Shown here: piece by piece, positions 6,002 through 7,608 of the stretch | How the letters are laid out: the number at the start of each line of letters is the position of its first letter | Numbering within the stretch: the stretch's first letter is position 1 | From: Myxococcota bacterium | GTDB lineage: Bacteria; Myxococcota; UBA4151 | Direction of reading: 5' to 3' | DNA length: 7,608 nucleotides | NCBI GenBank assembly: GCA_028823075.1 | Contig: JAPKCE010000081.1 | Span: 1-7,608, forward strand | Program-made: the position numbers and the translations under genes | The notes under the pieces: generated by a model | What the model was told of the DNA's origin: nothing | What the model saw: the letters and a program-made list of their open reading frames with translations, nothing else | The model's database searches: none

Positions 6002-7420
6002 CTAGTTGGCGATCTCCGGCATGCAGTGATCATCGACTATCTGATTCAACTGCGCCGCAAATTGCTTCTCAAGTGAACTGCATTCTTTGTGGTCCGTGTA
6101 GCGCTTCAAAAAGAGCCCTCGTCCCGAGCCTTCAGGCCGTTCTTTGCCGTCTTCAGCTTTCTGCTTGGCAGCTGCGCCGCTGGCTTCGGCTGGGTCTGTC
6201 ATCAAAACACCCAGGCATTTGGAAACGTTGTTGCTGCCTTTATACATAAAGGTAGAATAATTGGTCCACAGCTTTGCGATTTTCGCGTCTTTGAGTTCGC
6301 CGTCCAACTGAGCCAACGAGACTTTGCTGTCACCCGTCCTGAGGTTGCGCACTTTGGCACCTTTGAACTCGGCACCGAGCTTGCCCTGTCGGTAGTAGCT
6401 CGCCCGCATCTGGTTTTTGCAGACGCGCGCTTTGTAATAAATGTTCAGTCGGTTGCGTGCTGCACGCTGCATGTCCGTCATGAACTCGGCGTTCATGTTG
6501 AGGATGTCTTTCTTTTCGTACAACTGGACGGATTTCCCAGAGACCTTATCGTCGCCTTTGACGTTTACGTAGCGTTGAAATTCTGTGTTTTCGACCCACG
6601 GAACGACTTCCATCGAGGTGACTTTACCCGTGAGGGGGTTTTGCATCGAGATAAAGGCTTGTTTGATAGCGGCCTTGAAGGTCTCGATGTCGTAGGAAAT
6701 CAGCGACGCATCTTCGTTTTTACCCAAGCCCCAACCGCGCGAGCGAATCATCAGGTTGCGGCTGGTGTCGAGGCTGCCTCGCGTGCCACCACCGCTTTGT
6801 TTGATGTCTGCGCCACCACCGCCCCAGAAGCCGCGGATTTTCAACTGCAGATCGTAGCTGAACTTACTGTCTGACTTTGAACTTTTGGATTCGTAGCTAA
6901 AGATCGAAACGAACTTCGCATTACGATTGATACCGCGAATGTAATAGGGACCGCAGGCGGCGAAGAATCCGGGCAAATCGTTACGCTGCAGTAACTCGAT
7001 CGCAGATTCCGAAAGCGGCGTGCTGCTTTCGTCAACCGACGCGTAGTAGCTATCCATGTTAAGCGTCGCAATCATATGCTTGGTGGTACGCTCCGTTTTG
7101 CTGCTGCCCTCGTAACTTCCTGAAACGGTCCCACTGACCCACCAATATGAAGCCGATACTGAGCTTGTACTGTTGTTCGAGCGTGAGCGGATCGATGTCG
7201 CATCCATTTCACGGAAGTTGTACTGGAAATCGTATGAGGGCTCGGTGATCACCACGTCCTTCAGGCAGGTAGACTGAAAGGTGTTGGTCGAAATCGAATA
7301 ACCACGCCCCAAAACCGGCGTTGAGGTCAAATCTCGCACCCGACTATCTTTAATAAGCGTCGGCCCTGCGTAGGCAGTTCCCGACAACAACAACGATAAA
7401 ATTACAATTCCGTGGCGCAT
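6002..7420 (-). CDS. Secreted MACPF-like protein, candidate pore former, first gene of the cassette
   Basis: Numbering is from ATG 7420 (472 residues). A signal peptide (MRHGIVILSLLLSGTAYA, cut before GPT) sends it out of the cytoplasm. The MACPF-like module covers about 32-337: VLGRGYS at 36-42, Cys52, FFAACGPYYIRG at 152-163 in place of the GTHY signature, Gly-rich stretches at 198-203 and 209-212, VPW at 273-275 and KARVC at 330-334. Between opening and signature lies a Ser/Thr/Asn/Gly-rich stretch (about 75-112), and a second Ser/Lys/Gly-rich stretch follows the signature. In MACPF proteins these positions hold the helical bundles that refold into beta-hairpins. A Lys/Glu/Gly linker (417-435) leads to a tail with Cys447 and Cys466-Met-Pro. 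Start choice: at ATG 7420 the AAGGA at 7436-7432 is 11 nt upstream; ATG 7432 has AAGG touching it, too close to work; TTG 7459 has no site and spoils the signal peptide. The downstream gene begins 2 nt after its stop. The family is assigned from motifs; the pore role is inference. Confidence 0.87.
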   Translation of the reverse strand: MRHGIVILSLLLSGTAYAGPTLIKDSRVRDLTSTPVLGRGYSISTNTFQSTCLKDVVITEPSYDFQYNFREMDATSIRSRSNNSTSSVSASYWWVSGTVSGSYEGSSKTERTTKHMIATLNMDSYYASVDESSTPLSESAIELLQRNDLPGFFAACGPYYIRGINRNAKFVSIFSYESKSSKSDSKFSYDLQLKIRGFWGGGGADIKQSGGGTRGSLDTSRNLMIRSRGWGLGKNEDASLISYDIETFKAAIKQAFISMQNPLTGKVTSMEVVPWVENTEFQRYVNVKGDDKVSGKSVQLYEKKDILNMNAEFMTDMQRAARNRLNIYYKARVCKNQMRASYYRQGKLGAEFKGAKVRNLRTGDSKVSLAQLDGELKDAKIAKLWTNYSTFMYKGSNNVSKCLGVLMTDPAEASGAAAKQKAEDGKERPEGSGRGLFLKRYTDHKECSSLEKQFAAQLNQIVDDHCMPEIAN

Positions 7421-7432
7421 AAAATACTTCAT

Positions 7433-7608
7433 CCTTAAGTGCCCGAGCGACCTACACAATGCGGATGTATCCAGGCAAGTTACTGACCAACAAATGACGT
7501 TTTGATGTCCTGAGTGACCGGCTACTCAGGCTAGGGTTCGGGAAAATACTTGTCCATGCATGCGGCCGCGGAAAGGTGCCATTTAATATAACGCCCCCAG
7601 GTACTTCG
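7433..7608 (-). promoter_or_regulatory. Upstream (promoter/leader) region of the MACPF-like cassette
   Basis: No coding frame of note is visible in this stretch, which must hold the cassette's leader and probably its promoter if the unit starts here. The best -10-like hexamer on the minus strand is TATATT at 7590-7585, but its -35 partner would lie at or beyond the window edge. I see no convincing -35/-10 pair closer to the gene. A perfect inverted repeat sits at 7509-7530. Confidence 0.35.
7509..7530. repeat. Perfect inverted repeat upstream of the MACPF-like cassette
   Basis: CCTGAGT (7509-7515) and ACTCAGG (7524-7530) are exact reverse complements around an 8-base centre. The site is about 90 bases upstream of the first cassette start codon. 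Neither strand has a T-tract after it, so it is not a standard intrinsic terminator. Its size and position suit an operator for a dimeric regulator or a leader hairpin. Confidence 0.4.

Noticed and set aside
6089..6874. Long plus-strand open frame (261 codons) opposite the first cassette gene
   Set aside because: The opposite strand encodes a protein with a signal peptide and motifs shared with its paralogues. The plus-strand product is Phe/Val/His-rich with no recognisable domain, so it is an antisense shadow.
7556..7571. Cluster of overlapping short palindromes (ATGCAT, GCATGC, GCGGCCGC, CCGCGG), resembling a cloning site
   Set aside because: Nothing around it looks like vector sequence, and short GC palindromes can overlap by chance. 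It is not evidence of a construct.

Overview
The window looks like chromosomal DNA from a Gram-negative, secretion-rich bacterium. A myxobacterium-like or Bradymonadales-like member of the former Deltaproteobacteria is my best inference. The reasons are two or three predicted lipoproteins, one with the Ser/Asp/Gly/Pro-rich linker common in that group, an exported redoxin-like lipoprotein, GTG starts, and a mid-50s percent GC by eye. No rRNA, tRNA, transposase or CRISPR array is visible. All genes lie on the minus strand, so transcription runs from the right edge to the left.

Right to left, the main feature is a tightly packed three-gene unit (7420 to 2460). Its products are exported proteins built on what I read as MACPF-like (membrane attack complex/perforin) modules. 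The first gene (6002..7420) has a signal peptide and one module with Ser/Thr/Gly-rich segments typical of pore-forming hairpins. The second (4317..5999) starts 2 nt after it and carries the same module plus a peptidoglycan-binding domain. The third (2460..4316) starts with GTG directly after, and in frame with, the second gene's TAA. It encodes a putative lipoprotein with two diverged modules, the C-terminal one retaining the canonical CGTHY motif. The three genes therefore hold four related modules. I infer that the products form a multi-component envelope or secreted assembly, with the first gene the likeliest membrane inserter.

After 78 nt comes a membrane-anchored protein (1161..2381) that appears to fuse an SRPBCC (polyketide-cyclase-like) domain to an acetolactate-decarboxylase-like domain with altered active-site residues. 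It may be the last gene of the same operon. A good intrinsic terminator follows at 1082..1110.

A separate transcription unit then starts: a redoxin-like lipoprotein with a CSRC motif (237..911), a strong ribosome binding site and an inverted repeat in its leader. At the left edge (1..85), the start of another lipoprotein gene runs out of the window, with a clear ribosome binding site and type II signal peptide. The 86..236 gap contains no convincing gene or terminator. The right-hand 7433..7608 stretch holds only leader or promoter DNA with one perfect inverted repeat.
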